64,000 nucleotides of DNA from Daejeonella sp. (GCF_030695525.1 NZ_JAUYSS010000009.1:1-64000); one strand, 5' to 3'. Shown: positions 1 to 7,550, numbered from the stretch's first letter. The notes: generated by a model not told the origin, from the letters alone. A program made the numbers and translations.

Positions 1-1
1 A

Positions 2-49
2 GACCCGGGTACAAGGGAATTTGTTAAACCTAAAGAAGAACAATTATGA
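2..49 (+). CDS. C-terminal tail of a truncated upstream gene
   Basis: An open frame enters from the left edge and ends at a TGA at 47-49, overlapping the ATG of the next gene by four bases (ATGA). That overlap is the usual sign of translational coupling and is the only reason to prefer this frame. The visible tail is short and charged (Lys/Glu rich), with no recognisable domain. Nothing can be said about function. Confidence 0.3.
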   Translation, partial: DPGTREFVKPKEEQL

Positions 50-411
50 ACCAGCTCATCAATTTGCGTATACCGCAAAACATTTTAAAAAAGGAACATC
101 TGCTTATTTTTTCAGCCTTCTTTCTGTTCCTGTATTTTCCCGGCTTATCCAGGTGGATCGACATAACGTCTGCTCCAATCGATCCCGGCGCATTGAGTGC
201 GGTGATCATGGCTATTCTGTCACTGCTTGCTTTTAAGGCAGTGACCTGGTGGCTCATCAATATCATCTGGCCGGTATTTGCTGAATACTCCAAAGAACAT
301 TTTGAACAGAATTTTAAATCTTTACTACCATGGCAAAAAGTAATTATCTATTTGGGATTTTATCTGCTGCTGCTGTATTCATTTGTGGCTACGCTGGCAG
401 GGATTATTTAG
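46..411 (+). CDS. small membrane protein, possibly holin-like
   Basis: A 121-residue protein with three likely membrane segments (about residues 19-36, 50-72 and 98-119) and no signal peptidase site. It is coupled to the preceding frame by an ATGA overlap, and its 3' end overlaps the next gene, a CHAP-domain hydrolase, by 82 bp. A small multi-span membrane protein directly before a cell-wall hydrolase recalls holin-lysin pairs or the membrane subunit of a mobile-element module. That is inference from order only; I do not recognise a family. Confidence 0.6.
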   Translation: MNQLINLRIPQNILKKEHLLIFSAFFLFLYFPGLSRWIDITSAPIDPGALSAVIMAILSLLAFKAVTWWLINIIWPVFAEYSKEHFEQNFKSLLPWQKVIIYLGFYLLLLYSFVATLAGII

Positions 412-1094
412 TTGCCTGGGAAGGGGAAAGCTTAAAGCTGAAAGATGAAAGCAGAAAGGGGGAAGCGGAATTTTCTAAACAAACCACTCAAAGCTCAACG
501 CCCATCACCCTAGGCCCAATGCAGAAAGGGTATCAGGAAGGAGTTTTACTTGGAGCGAAATCTGCCTTCCTGACAACGGATAACAGGCAACTGGTAACAG
601 GCCTCAGATTCCGGCAACTAAGCTTAAAAAAAATCTACGATTCGCAAATTGGTGTCCGTGAACGAGGCATTAATACCGGTCCGCATGTTGAAGAATATCT
701 GCACTATGTGAATTTGGGAAGAGGTCAGCCCTGGTGCGCGGCTTTTATCTGCTGGGTTTTTGGGCAGGCAGAGATTGAGAATCCGCGCACGGCATGGTCG
801 CCGGAATTGTTTCCGCTTGCTAAAATAATCTGGAGTAAAGCATACGCCTATCCTACCAGACAGATAACTGGCAACAGGCAACTGACAACTCCCGGTACCG
901 GGGATATCTTCGGTATATTCTTTCCCGAAAAGAATCGCATTGCGCATGCTGGTTTTGTGGATCAGTGGGGGGAAACCTGGTTAATTACGGTTGAGGGGAA
1001 TACAAATATCGAAGGCAGCAGAGAGGGTGATGGGGTATACAGAAAACGGCGATTGGTAAGATCTGTTTATAAGGTGGCGAGGTATATTTGGTAG
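330..1094 (+). CDS. CHAP-domain peptidoglycan hydrolase, membrane-anchored
   Basis: A 254-residue protein with an N-terminal hydrophobic segment (residues 6-24), a variable middle, and a C-terminal NlpC/P60-like CHAP region (about 120-250). The motif QPWCAAFICW carries the likely catalytic Cys, and the stretch IAHAGFVDQW the likely catalytic His. CHAP domains cleave amide bonds in peptidoglycan, so a lysin or wall-remodelling role is likely. The middle contains two in-frame runs of a short repeat word (see repeat entries), suggesting expansion of non-conserved linkers. The start at 330 lies inside the preceding gene; a later start would remove the hydrophobic anchor. Confidence 0.72.
   Translation: MAKSNYLFGILSAAAVFICGYAGRDYLVAWEGESLKLKDESRKGEAEFSKQTTQSSTPITLGPMQKGYQEGVLLGAKSAFLTTDNRQLVTGLRFRQLSLKKIYDSQIGVRERGINTGPHVEEYLHYVNLGRGQPWCAAFICWVFGQAEIENPRTAWSPELFPLAKIIWSKAYAYPTRQITGNRQLTTPGTGDIFGIFFPEKNRIAHAGFVDQWGETWLITVEGNTNIEGSREGDGVYRKRRLVRSVYKVARYIW
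579..893 (+). repeat. two in-gene runs of an AACTGGCAACAGGCAACT-like word
   Basis: At 579-602 and 861-893 the coding sequence holds related runs built from the words GATAAC, GGCAACTG and GGTAACAGG. They encode Gln/Leu/Thr-rich linkers (NRQLVTG and GNRQLTT). Such words look like intergenic low-complexity sequence that has been tolerated in frame. Confidence 0.5.
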
Positions 1095-1111
1095 AATGAA
1101 GGTGGGGGTTA

Positions 1112-1207
1112 GGTTATAGGCATTAGGGCTTAAGAAATTAGAATAATGAAAAGTTCATAGCAAAATTTTCTTTTAAACAAACTATTAAAGGCCCTAAGCC
1201 TATCACC
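1112..1207. repeat. long imperfect hairpin downstream of the CHAP gene
   Basis: Arms at about 1112-1131 (containing ATAGGCATTAGGGCTT) and 1188-1207 (containing AGGCCCTAAGCCTAT) are inverted with about three mismatches and one gap around an A/T-rich loop. It lies just after the CHAP stop codon and could act as a terminator or be a REP-like unit. The rest of 1208-1336 shows nothing recognisable. Confidence 0.45.
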
Positions 1208-1336
1208 CCAAGCCCATTGCGGCAAAGGTGTTAGGTGCCATTTATATTGGAGAACCGTAATTGTTTAAGATTGGGATTGCTTAGTGGAACGCACGACACG
1301 TGCGCACCAGCAAGCGAACATAAACCGACTATGGGT

Positions 1337-1549
1337 TTATGGCAGAAAATCCTCTTTCAGAACAAATCTCTTGATAGTCCGGTCGTAATGGATGGGATGA
1401 CCCTGCCTTCGCAGGCGGGCCAGCATCCGGCTGATGGTTCGGGTGGCGCATCCGAATTTATTGGCGGCTTCCTCCAAGGATATCAGGCGCCCTTTACTGC
1501 ACATTTCAAGCAAATAATTTGTTTTTTCAAGGTAGGTTTCATAATCCAT
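1337..1549 (-). CDS. small HTH_11-type DNA-binding protein
   Basis: Read from the internal ATG at 1549 this gives about 70 residues beginning MDYETYLEK; the longer frame from 1642 adds 31 residues with no conserved look. The motif LEEAANKFGCATRTISRMLARLRRQG is a helix-turn-helix of the DeoR/HTH_11 kind (given here in two parts: LEEAANKFGC then ATRTISRMLARL), and the C-terminus reads as a short winged segment (HYDRTIKRFVL). Such stand-alone small HTH proteins are common beside mobile elements in Bacteroidota. Target unknown. Confidence 0.6.
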   Translation of the reverse strand: MDYETYLEKTNYLLEMCSKGRLISLEEAANKFGCATRTISRMLARLRRQGHPIHYDRTIKRFVLKEDFLP

Positions 1550-1642
1550 GATAGCTGTATTGTTTTTAAGAGAAACGTCAGTTGGGTTTGAGGGACTAAA
1601 TTTTATCAGGTAAAGCATTGAGCCATAAAATGGATAGTTCAT

Positions 1643-2141
1643 GCTGAAAAAATGTAATCATTAGCCTTCGCGCTCATTCGGCGTTTTGAAAATCCATGTC
1701 TTTAAATAGCTTTATAAGCTCAGTCTGACCTGTAAAAGAGACTGTTCATAAGACGAGGGCGAAATTATAAGCCCATCAGGACACATTTAAGGATATTACA
1801 CCAATGGGCTTATTGTATATTCACAAAGGAGGATGGAGTATATAAATTAAGTATTTAGTGTTTTTTGAATAGACCTGGGAAAGATTTGATTTCCATTGAA
1901 CTTCAAATTTCTCAGGCATCAAGCTGCCCCTTTTTTGGAGGGGCATAAGACAAAAATGTATAGCCTTGAATTTTATTAAGCAAAAAATAGTTCCATACAA
2001 TCTTATTCTCTATCTACACAGTCTCATCACCTAGATGAACTCTGGTATTCCAGTGATAAAAAGCCCATTTTTGATATCTTAAGAGCGGTTTTTTAAATTT
2101 CATGATTTGCTTTTTCCCTTCCAGATAGATTATATTAGGAC
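1643..2141. other. intergenic stretch before lanB, no gene seen
   Basis: About 500 bp without a convincing open frame on either strand. A purine-rich GGAGGATGGAG at about 1828 is followed by only a five-codon frame. I found no second precursor-like peptide here. The lanB promoter presumably lies in the A/T-rich part after 1980, but no clear TAnnTTTG element was seen. Confidence 0.4.
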
Positions 2142-3884
2142 ATGCTTCCATACAAGTTTGGTCCGTTATTATTTTTAAGAGCGCCCGTATTCAGCTTCAA
2201 GACTTTTGGAATGGAGAAGCTACAGGAAGTACTGGATACTCACTTTTTTCGTTCGGCTTTATATTTTGCCAGCGTGGACCTCTACAGGCAGGCTGAGGTA
2301 AAAGATTTTCGATGTGAAAGGATGAATGAACGCAGCCGTCAGAGTCTGTTTAAATATTTTAACAGAATGTGTTACCGTTCTACACCGTTTGGAATGTGTT
2401 CTGCATTTTCTACTGTTTTCTGGTCCGGGAATAAGAATGGTATTTGTATAAGTGCTGAAGAGAAGCTGCATGTCCGGGCCGATTTTCGCTTGAGCGTCAG
2501 ACTGGCCGGGAGCTTTGCCAATAGTGAAGAAAGTGACCGTATGATCTATTATTCGAATCCAAGCCTGTATACCTTTGGGAAAGAATTGAGATACATTAAA
2601 ACGATAAACAGTGGAGAAAAGGATCAGCAGAGCCAGGGCATTGCTGCTATCGAAAAGAACCATCTGTTAAGCAGACTGATGCGTTTAAGTCAAAATGGGG
2701 TAAGTAAGGATGAATTTTATTCTTTTTTAACGGAACTTATCGGAGAGGAAGAGGCAGAGGAACTTTTCCGGGAAATGATAGCGGAGGAACTGATATCAAA
2801 CTCTTTTCAGCCAAATGTCACAGGAGAAGCTTATCTGAAGCGGTTGGCTAAACTGTCAGAAAATGCTGACCTGAGCACTTTTACCAGAGTCCTTGATGAG
2901 ATTAGACTTCCTGCAGATGTGGATGTAGCAGGACTCGATAGGCTTGTAAATCCTTATCTAAAGGAGTGTGAAAATTTAAGACATCCCTTTTATGTCAATT
3001 TCCAACGCACTGTGAAAGGATCTTTGAACAATGATTATCAGGGAATCCTGCTTGAAGGGCTCTATTGCCTCGACAGGATGCAGCAGAATGGGGTAGCCAG
3101 CGCAATAAGTGAGTTTAAAAAGGAATATATCGCACGTTTTGAAGACCGTGAGATCCCACTCCTTTTGGCGCTTGATCCTGAAGGAGGCATCGGTTACGGC
3201 CAGCTTGAACAAAGTATGGATGCAAGTGATTTGTTAAAAGGAATAAGCTTTACAGCAGCTATAGAAAACAAGCAGATACTATGGGGCCCCTTGCAGGAAC
3301 TCCTGATGCGAAAAATCTGTATGGCGGTCAAAGAAAATCAGACTATTTTAATTTCGGATAAGGATCTTGCAGGATTACCCATTTCCTTGAAAGGGAAATA
3401 CCCACCGGGTATTTCAATCATGTTCAGGATTTTTCAGGATAAGGTTTTTATTGAAGAGGCTGGAGGCGCATGTGGTAGCACATTAACGGGCAGGTTTACC
3501 GCATTTGATGAGGAACTAAGGGAACAGGTGAATGCTCTGGCTGATACAGAGCAGGAACAGAATAAAGAGGTGATATTTGCAGAAATAGCCTGTTTTTCGG
3601 ATGAGCATGCCGCAAATATTAATACACGTGAACATACCCGGGATTATGAGATCCCTGTTCTGGTTCATTCTACTCTCCCACCTGAGCAGGTAATCGCATT
3701 GAATGATCTCTATGTGTCTGTTTACCGTGGCGAAGTGATCATTCGCTCTGCACGTCTCAATAAACGGGTTATACCGCGTTTGAGTACTGCTTATAATCAT
3801 CACCGAAGTGAACTTCCTGTATTCAGGTTTCTCTGTGATCTGCAATACCAGGGCCTTGCCGTCAATTGGGGTCTACATGTGTAG
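2142..3884 (+). CDS. LanB N-terminal part (glutamylation domain)
   Basis: This is a 580-residue open frame from an ATG at 2142, preceded by TTAGGAC. It covers most of the lantibiotic dehydratase N-terminal domain, which transfers glutamate from Glu-tRNA to Ser/Thr side chains. It stops at TAG within a conserved block near the end of that domain, so a protein ending here would lack the elimination half. In lanthipeptide systems the two halves can be separate proteins, but there the split lies between domains, not inside a conserved motif. Confidence 0.75.
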   Translation: MLPYKFGPLLFLRAPVFSFKTFGMEKLQEVLDTHFFRSALYFASVDLYRQAEVKDFRCERMNERSRQSLFKYFNRMCYRSTPFGMCSAFSTVFWSGNKNGICISAEEKLHVRADFRLSVRLAGSFANSEESDRMIYYSNPSLYTFGKELRYIKTINSGEKDQQSQGIAAIEKNHLLSRLMRLSQNGVSKDEFYSFLTELIGEEEAEELFREMIAEELISNSFQPNVTGEAYLKRLAKLSENADLSTFTRVLDEIRLPADVDVAGLDRLVNPYLKECENLRHPFYVNFQRTVKGSLNNDYQGILLEGLYCLDRMQQNGVASAISEFKKEYIARFEDREIPLLLALDPEGGIGYGQLEQSMDASDLLKGISFTAAIENKQILWGPLQELLMRKICMAVKENQTILISDKDLAGLPISLKGKYPPGISIMFRIFQDKVFIEEAGGACGSTLTGRFTAFDEELREQVNALADTEQEQNKEVIFAEIACFSDEHAANINTREHTRDYEIPVLVHSTLPPEQVIALNDLYVSVYRGEVIIRSARLNKRVIPRLSTAYNHHRSELPVFRFLCDLQYQGLAVNWGLHV

Positions 3885-5174
3885 AGCCTCTTACCCGGAC
3901 TTGAGTACTATCCCCGAATTGAATATAAAAGATGTATCCTGAGTCCGGCAACCTGGATCTTAAAGCAGGAAGAACTTCCCAAACTTAAAGGACTGGCTTC
4001 TTATGAAACATTCAAACTGATTGCAGAAACAAGGGGTATCAGCAGATTTTTCGCATTGAGCAGTGCCGACAGATATCTGGTATTTGACATGAATGACCCT
4101 GCCGGAATAGCTATATTTCTGTCTGAAGTAGGAAATTTAGCACGTATTAAACTGGAAGAATTCTTTATGCCCGATGAGGAATCTGCAATTCTCAGAAATG
4201 AAAAGGGAGAAGTATTTGTCCACCAGTTTGTAGCCAGTCTTAGCTGTAAGGAGAGAAGTTATACATATTCAGTCACGTCCTATCAAAATTCAAAAAATAT
4301 TCGAAGGGGTTTTATACCAGGGGATGAGTGGCTTTATTTTAAGATCTATTGTGCGCCGCAAAATGCTAATGATTTGTTACTGGGAAAAATATATCCTTTA
4401 ATAAAAAAATACATAAGGTGTGGTGAAATTGAGCAGTGGTTCTTTATAAGGTACTATGAGCAGGGTCATCACCTTCGTATTCGTCTGAAGGTGAAAAATG
4501 AGGTTATAAAGGATATCACGGGCACATTTAATCGCGTGTTGAAGCCTTTAGTTGAGATTGGATTGATCAATCGTGTATTATTGGACACTTATAATCGCGA
4601 GATTGAACGTTATGGTGCAAAAACTATGGAGAGTGCCGAACGGGCATTCATGAGCAGCAGTGAATTGGTAACAGCACATCTTAAGGGTGGTGCTGATGAA
4701 CTCCGTACTGTTGGCTTTGCTGTGCTTAGCACAGATCTGCTGCTCAATGCATTCAGGATCAGTTTAACATCACGTATTATCCTTCTGGAAAATATATGTA
4801 CTAACCTGATGGCTGAACATGGCTTTGAAAAACAGCTGCGGGAAGATCTGAACAAAAAATACCGTGAACACCAGCGCATGATCAGGCAACTAAAAGTTGA
4901 AGGGCCTTGCTTTTTAAGCAGTGCCGATAAAAGTAAATGGGGTTCTTTCAAACAAAACCTCAGTTTATTGAATGAAGAATTGAACAGAACTGAATATTCG
5001 CGCAAAGCAAAACTTGCCTCAGATTTACTTCATATGCACATGAATCGAATATTCAGTGCTGAACAGCGTAAAAAGGAACTCGTAATTTACTATCTCTGCC
5101 TTCGCCATTATTTGTCAGAACAAGCCAGAAACGGTATCAGGGCAGACGCGATGAGCGTACCAGTTTTGCATTAA
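3885..5174 (+). CDS. LanB C-terminal part (glutamate-elimination domain, SpaB_C-like)
   Basis: This is the in-frame continuation after the TAG. The first plausible start is a TTG at 4056 (372 residues), with no ribosome-binding site I would trust. It contains the thiopeptide-type bacteriocin biosynthesis / SpaB C-terminal domain: GDEWLYFKIYC, FFIRYYEQGHHLRIRLK and a YNREIERYGAKTMESAE block typical of the family. This half eliminates glutamate to form Dha/Dhb. It could be made only by read-through or internal initiation. Confidence 0.7.
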   Translation, partial: SLLPGLEYYPRIEYKRCILSPATWILKQEELPKLKGLASYETFKLIAETRGISRFFALSSADRYLVFDMNDPAGIAIFLSEVGNLARIKLEEFFMPDEESAILRNEKGEVFVHQFVASLSCKERSYTYSVTSYQNSKNIRRGFIPGDEWLYFKIYCAPQNANDLLLGKIYPLIKKYIRCGEIEQWFFIRYYEQGHHLRIRLKVKNEVIKDITGTFNRVLKPLVEIGLINRVLLDTYNREIERYGAKTMESAERAFMSSSELVTAHLKGGADELRTVGFAVLSTDLLLNAFRISLTSRIILLENICTNLMAEHGFEKQLREDLNKKYREHQRMIRQLKVEGPCFLSSADKSKWGSFKQNLSLLNEELNRTEYSRKAKLASDLLHMHMNRIFSAEQRKKELVIYYLCLRHYLSEQARNGIRADAMSVPVLH

Positions 5175-5859
5175 TGTAATCCTGTAATGCGGTTTTATAC
5201 ATTTGCCCAAGGGGAATCGTCACATCGTTCTGAAGCAGAATGTTAACGCCATTCACCGTTTTAATTTTTTCTGAATTCACCATGAAGGATTTATGGACCC
5301 GGAAAAACTTTTCGGGTGGGAGCGCTGCCCCCAGTTCCTTCATGGTTAAGTAGGTAATCATTTTTCCTTCTTCGGTATAAATGATCACGTAATTTTTGAT
5401 GGATTCAACGTAAACAATATCCGTAAAATTAAGCCGCGTGACCTTGCCTTTGATATTCGCCTTAATGAAAATATGGTCGTTTACCGGATCCTGAATATGA
5501 GCTCTTAGGTGCCCGCTTACTTTTTTTACTGAGCTTAAGAAGCGTTCGAAGGAAATAGGTTTTAACAGATAATCGACTGCATTTTTTTCAAATGCTCCCA
5601 GTGCATAATTGGGGAATGCAGTAGTAAAAATTACCGCAGTACGATCGCTGATCAATCCGGCAAGATCCAGCCCTGAAAGCTGGGGCATATCCACATCCAG
5701 AAATGTAATATCCGGATGAACAGAGGTGTTGATCAGGTTAAGAGCCTCCAGTGGGTTAGTTGAAGAGCCCAGTAATTCCAGTCCGGGAGCCTTTTCTATA
5801 TACGATACCAAAGTTTCAATAGCATGAGGCTCATCATCGACAACGTAGCATGTAAACAT
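5137..5859 (-). CDS. LytTR-family response regulator
   Basis: The 240-residue protein has a receiver domain at about 1-120, with acidic pair D8/D9, phospho-acceptor D55 in FLDVDMPQ, T79 and the KP pair, and a LytTR DNA-binding domain at about 135-235 (IKANIKGKV, IVYVESIKNYVIIYT, FRVHKSFMVN). It is the partner of the kinase ending 3 bp upstream. LytTR regulators usually bind paired direct repeats near their targets; here the likely targets are the divergent peptide gene at 7050 and lanB. Its 3' end overlaps the convergent lanB 3' end by 38 bp. Confidence 0.92.
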   Translation of the reverse strand: MFTCYVVDDEPHAIETLVSYIEKAPGLELLGSSTNPLEALNLINTSVHPDITFLDVDMPQLSGLDLAGLISDRTAVIFTTAFPNYALGAFEKNAVDYLLKPISFERFLSSVKKVSGHLRAHIQDPVNDHIFIKANIKGKVTRLNFTDIVYVESIKNYVIIYTEEGKMITYLTMKELGAALPPEKFFRVHKSFMVNSEKIKTVNGVNILLQNDVTIPLGQMYKTALQDYINAKLVRSSRLP

Positions 5860-5862
5860 AAT

Positions 5863-6945
5863 TTATTGATTTAGGGTTAATATAAGTTTTAAAGCGTAGC
5901 TGTTCTCTTTTTCCTGTATATCAAAGGAGTACATACCGGGGTAGTAGATATCCAGTCTCTCCCTGAGGTTCCGGATACCGGTTCCATGACCGTGACTACG
6001 GCGGTTAGTCCGCTTATTGTTCTTCAGTTCTAGCTCCAACCTGCCATCATGAATATTAATGTTGATAAAGGCAGGGTTTTCGGGATCTTGTAAATCACCA
6101 TATTGGAATACATTTTCCACCAGAGTGATCAGGGCCAAGGGAATAATTCTCAGGTTTTGAGGACTGCCTATAACAATAAAGTCGACACAAAGCTTATCAT
6201 TAAAGCGGGTTTGGTTTAAGCGCAGATAATTGTGAATATGTTCAATTTCTTTTTCCAAAGGTACTTTATCGTCCTCATCAATACTCGTAAGTGCATAGCG
6301 CATCATATCGGAAAGGTTCATCACTGTTTCAGCTAGTTTTTCGGAGACCTTTACCGAGGTATTGTACATAAAGTTGAGGGTATTGAATAGGAGATGGGGG
6401 TTAACCTGTGCCTGCAGGTATGCATTGCGGGACTGGAGCAGGTTTTTCTGCAAGGTTATTTTTTCGTTTTGTTCAATAAGTCTCTGGTTTTCAAGTTCAC
6501 TGATTCTGCGGTTTCGTTTATTGGTTTGCATTGCAAACCAATAGGCAGTGCTAAAACCCAAAATATAGAAGGTTCGCATCGCATTACTGAAAACAGATTT
6601 TTTAAACTCATCAACAGATTTTGGCATGAACTCATCCCCCAGAACCAGGTAATTGATAGGGTATTTAAGCGCAACGAAGAGCGCAATCTCAGCCATTACA
6701 AGAAGGATAGTTATAAAGGCTGCTCTTTTAAATTTACGCGTAGAGTAATTAAAGAGAACATGGGCATTAAAATAAAAGAGGATGATGTTTAAGGTATAAT
6801 TCAGGGCATAGTTATTGAGATCGGCTACCCCAGTCATTAGGTATATATAGGTTATCTCATAGGTAATAAAAATTGACCATCCCAATAGGTGTTTTGAAGT
6901 ATTATTCCAAAACCTCTTAGAATTCAGAGCTGAATTTTCGTCCAT
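5863..6945 (-). CDS. LytS/YehU-like sensor histidine kinase
   Basis: The 360-residue kinase has four likely membrane helices (about 17-38, 48-66, 74-95 and 122-142), then a coiled coil (146-180) and a His_kinase module. H184 lies in QVNPHLLFNTLNF, with an N-box LVENVFQYG and a G-box GHGTGIRNLRERL. It phosphorylates the LytTR regulator encoded 3 bp downstream. The gene faces away from the lanthipeptide-like peptide gene at 7050, leaving about 100 bp of shared promoter DNA. A TATATTGC element lies just before the ATG. The signal sensed is unknown; the short loops suggest a membrane-borne or envelope cue. Confidence 0.92.
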   Translation of the reverse strand: MDENSALNSKRFWNNTSKHLLGWSIFITYEITYIYLMTGVADLNNYALNYTLNIILFYFNAHVLFNYSTRKFKRAAFITILLVMAEIALFVALKYPINYLVLGDEFMPKSVDEFKKSVFSNAMRTFYILGFSTAYWFAMQTNKRNRRISELENQRLIEQNEKITLQKNLLQSRNAYLQAQVNPHLLFNTLNFMYNTSVKVSEKLAETVMNLSDMMRYALTSIDEDDKVPLEKEIEHIHNYLRLNQTRFNDKLCVDFIVIGSPQNLRIIPLALITLVENVFQYGDLQDPENPAFININIHDGRLELELKNNKRTNRRSHGHGTGIRNLRERLDIYYPGMYSFDIQEKENSYALKLILTLNQ

Positions 6946-7049
6946 TTCACTGCAATATACTAGTTCATCTACAGTAAATCTACCCTGGTGTAATAAATTT
7001 TCAGTTTTGAAAAGGTCTTTTTAACTTCTGAAACACTAAACATGAAATC

Positions 7050-7184
7050 ATGAAAAAAAGAAAAAAAACAACGAGACTGATCAAATCGAAAATGGTCGTT
7101 TTGTTCAAAAAGAATGGATCGGCTACTCCATGTAGCGGTGGTACTGTAGATACGACAACCATTACTACGACAACTGGCTTCTAA
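7050..7184 (+). CDS. candidate lanthipeptide precursor, 44 residues
   Basis: Begins MKKRKKTTRLIKSKMVVLF and ends TVDTTTITTTTGF, TAA at 7182-7184. The strongly basic start (7 Lys and 2 Arg in 14 residues) resembles the short leaders of Bacteroidota class I lanthipeptides. The second half has one Cys (C28, in ATPCSGG), nine Thr and two Ser from residue 24 on, an ideal substrate for LanB dehydration. A strong hairpin terminator follows 5 bp after the stop, showing a dedicated short transcript. It is divergent from the kinase and in the same 5 kb as lanB. The cleavage site is unclear; the Gly-Gly at 30-31 follows the Cys, so cleavage nearer residue 23 is more likely if the Cys is in the product. 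The assignment is inference from composition and context. Confidence 0.72.
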   Translation: MKKRKKTTRLIKSKMVVLFKKNGSATPCSGGTVDTTTITTTTGF

Positions 7185-7189
7185 GATTT

Positions 7190-7229
7190 AACATGGCAGG
7201 GTTCAGTCGGGTTCTGCCATGTTGAGTTT
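7190..7229 (+). terminator. rho-independent terminator of the peptide gene
   Basis: There is a perfect 10-bp stem, AACATGGCAG (7190-7199) with CTGCCATGTT (7214-7223), a 14-nt loop, then GAGTTTTAATTT. Its position five bases after the peptide stop codon supports the small gene being real. Confidence 0.8.
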
Positions 7230-7384
7230 TAATTTCTTGTAACTGAGCTATATCTTTTTTATTTATATATCAAACATTTCGATTAGAAAGTGTTTTTAAA
7301 TATTCGAAGCTTCCATTTCCTTCCATGCAGTAGTCTAACTGTGGCTTAGGCCAAATTTACGTTTGAGTTTTTGTCAATATTATT

Positions 7385-7403
7385 AATTAGAATTATTCTA
7401 AAT
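7385..7403. promoter_or_regulatory. possible Fur-type box 1
   Basis: AATTAGAAT-T-ATTCTAAAT is a 9-1-9 inverted repeat with one mismatch. It lies about 150 bp before a PepSY membrane protein of the iron-uptake-associated type. It resembles TTTAGA..TCTAAA iron boxes reported for Bacteroidota; the assignment is inference. Confidence 0.4.
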
Positions 7404-7443
7404 AAATTTTGAAACCCACTTTCTATTTCTATTTTTGTCCCAA

Positions 7444-7462
7444 TATAGAACAAGTCTAAATA
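7444..7462. promoter_or_regulatory. possible Fur-type box 2
   Basis: TATAGAACAAGTCTAAATA has TAGA and TCTA arms spaced much as in box 1, about 90 bp before the PepSY gene. It is weaker than box 1; two similar boxes in one promoter raise the odds that they matter. Confidence 0.35.
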
Positions 7463-7550
7463 AGAATAGTGACATTAAGATTTTCACGAGCTATGTGGCT
7501 TTTCCTACTATTCTTTTAAAGTTCTGAAACAGGATAGATCCAAACAATCA

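Larger units (their letters stand above)
2142..5174 (+). pseudogene. class I lanthipeptide dehydratase LanB, interrupted by in-frame TAG
   Basis: Both open frames (2142-3884 and 3885-5174) are in the same reading frame, separated only by a TAG at 3882-3884. Read through, they give 1010 codons, the normal length of a full LanB, with uninterrupted family-like sequence on both sides (LCDLQYQGL before; LLPGLEYYPRIEYK and LSPATWIL after). The N-terminal glutamylation domain carries the typical KYFNRMCYRSTPFGMCSAF block; the C-terminal elimination domain starts at EWLYFKIYC and carries FFIRYYEQGHHLRIRL. LanB uses glutamyl-tRNA to dehydrate Ser/Thr of a precursor peptide. A single nonsense change, a sequencing error or suppression could explain the TAG. 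The last 38 bp overlap the convergent response-regulator gene. Confidence 0.85.
7230..7550. other. A/T-rich promoter region of the PepSY gene
   Basis: This is 320 bp without an open frame of note. It contains two near-palindromic TAGA...TCTA boxes (entered separately). Nothing else recognisable. Confidence 0.4.

Noticed and set aside
3882-3884. TAG read as pyrrolysine or a programmed recoding site
   Set aside because: No Pyl system is visible, LanB has no known pyrrolysine, and no stimulatory structure was noticed; a nonsense change or an error is simpler.
4610-5005. 131-codon open frame antisense to lanB
   Set aside because: No domain, Ser/Leu-rich composition typical of antisense frames, and fully inside a gene with strong family motifs.
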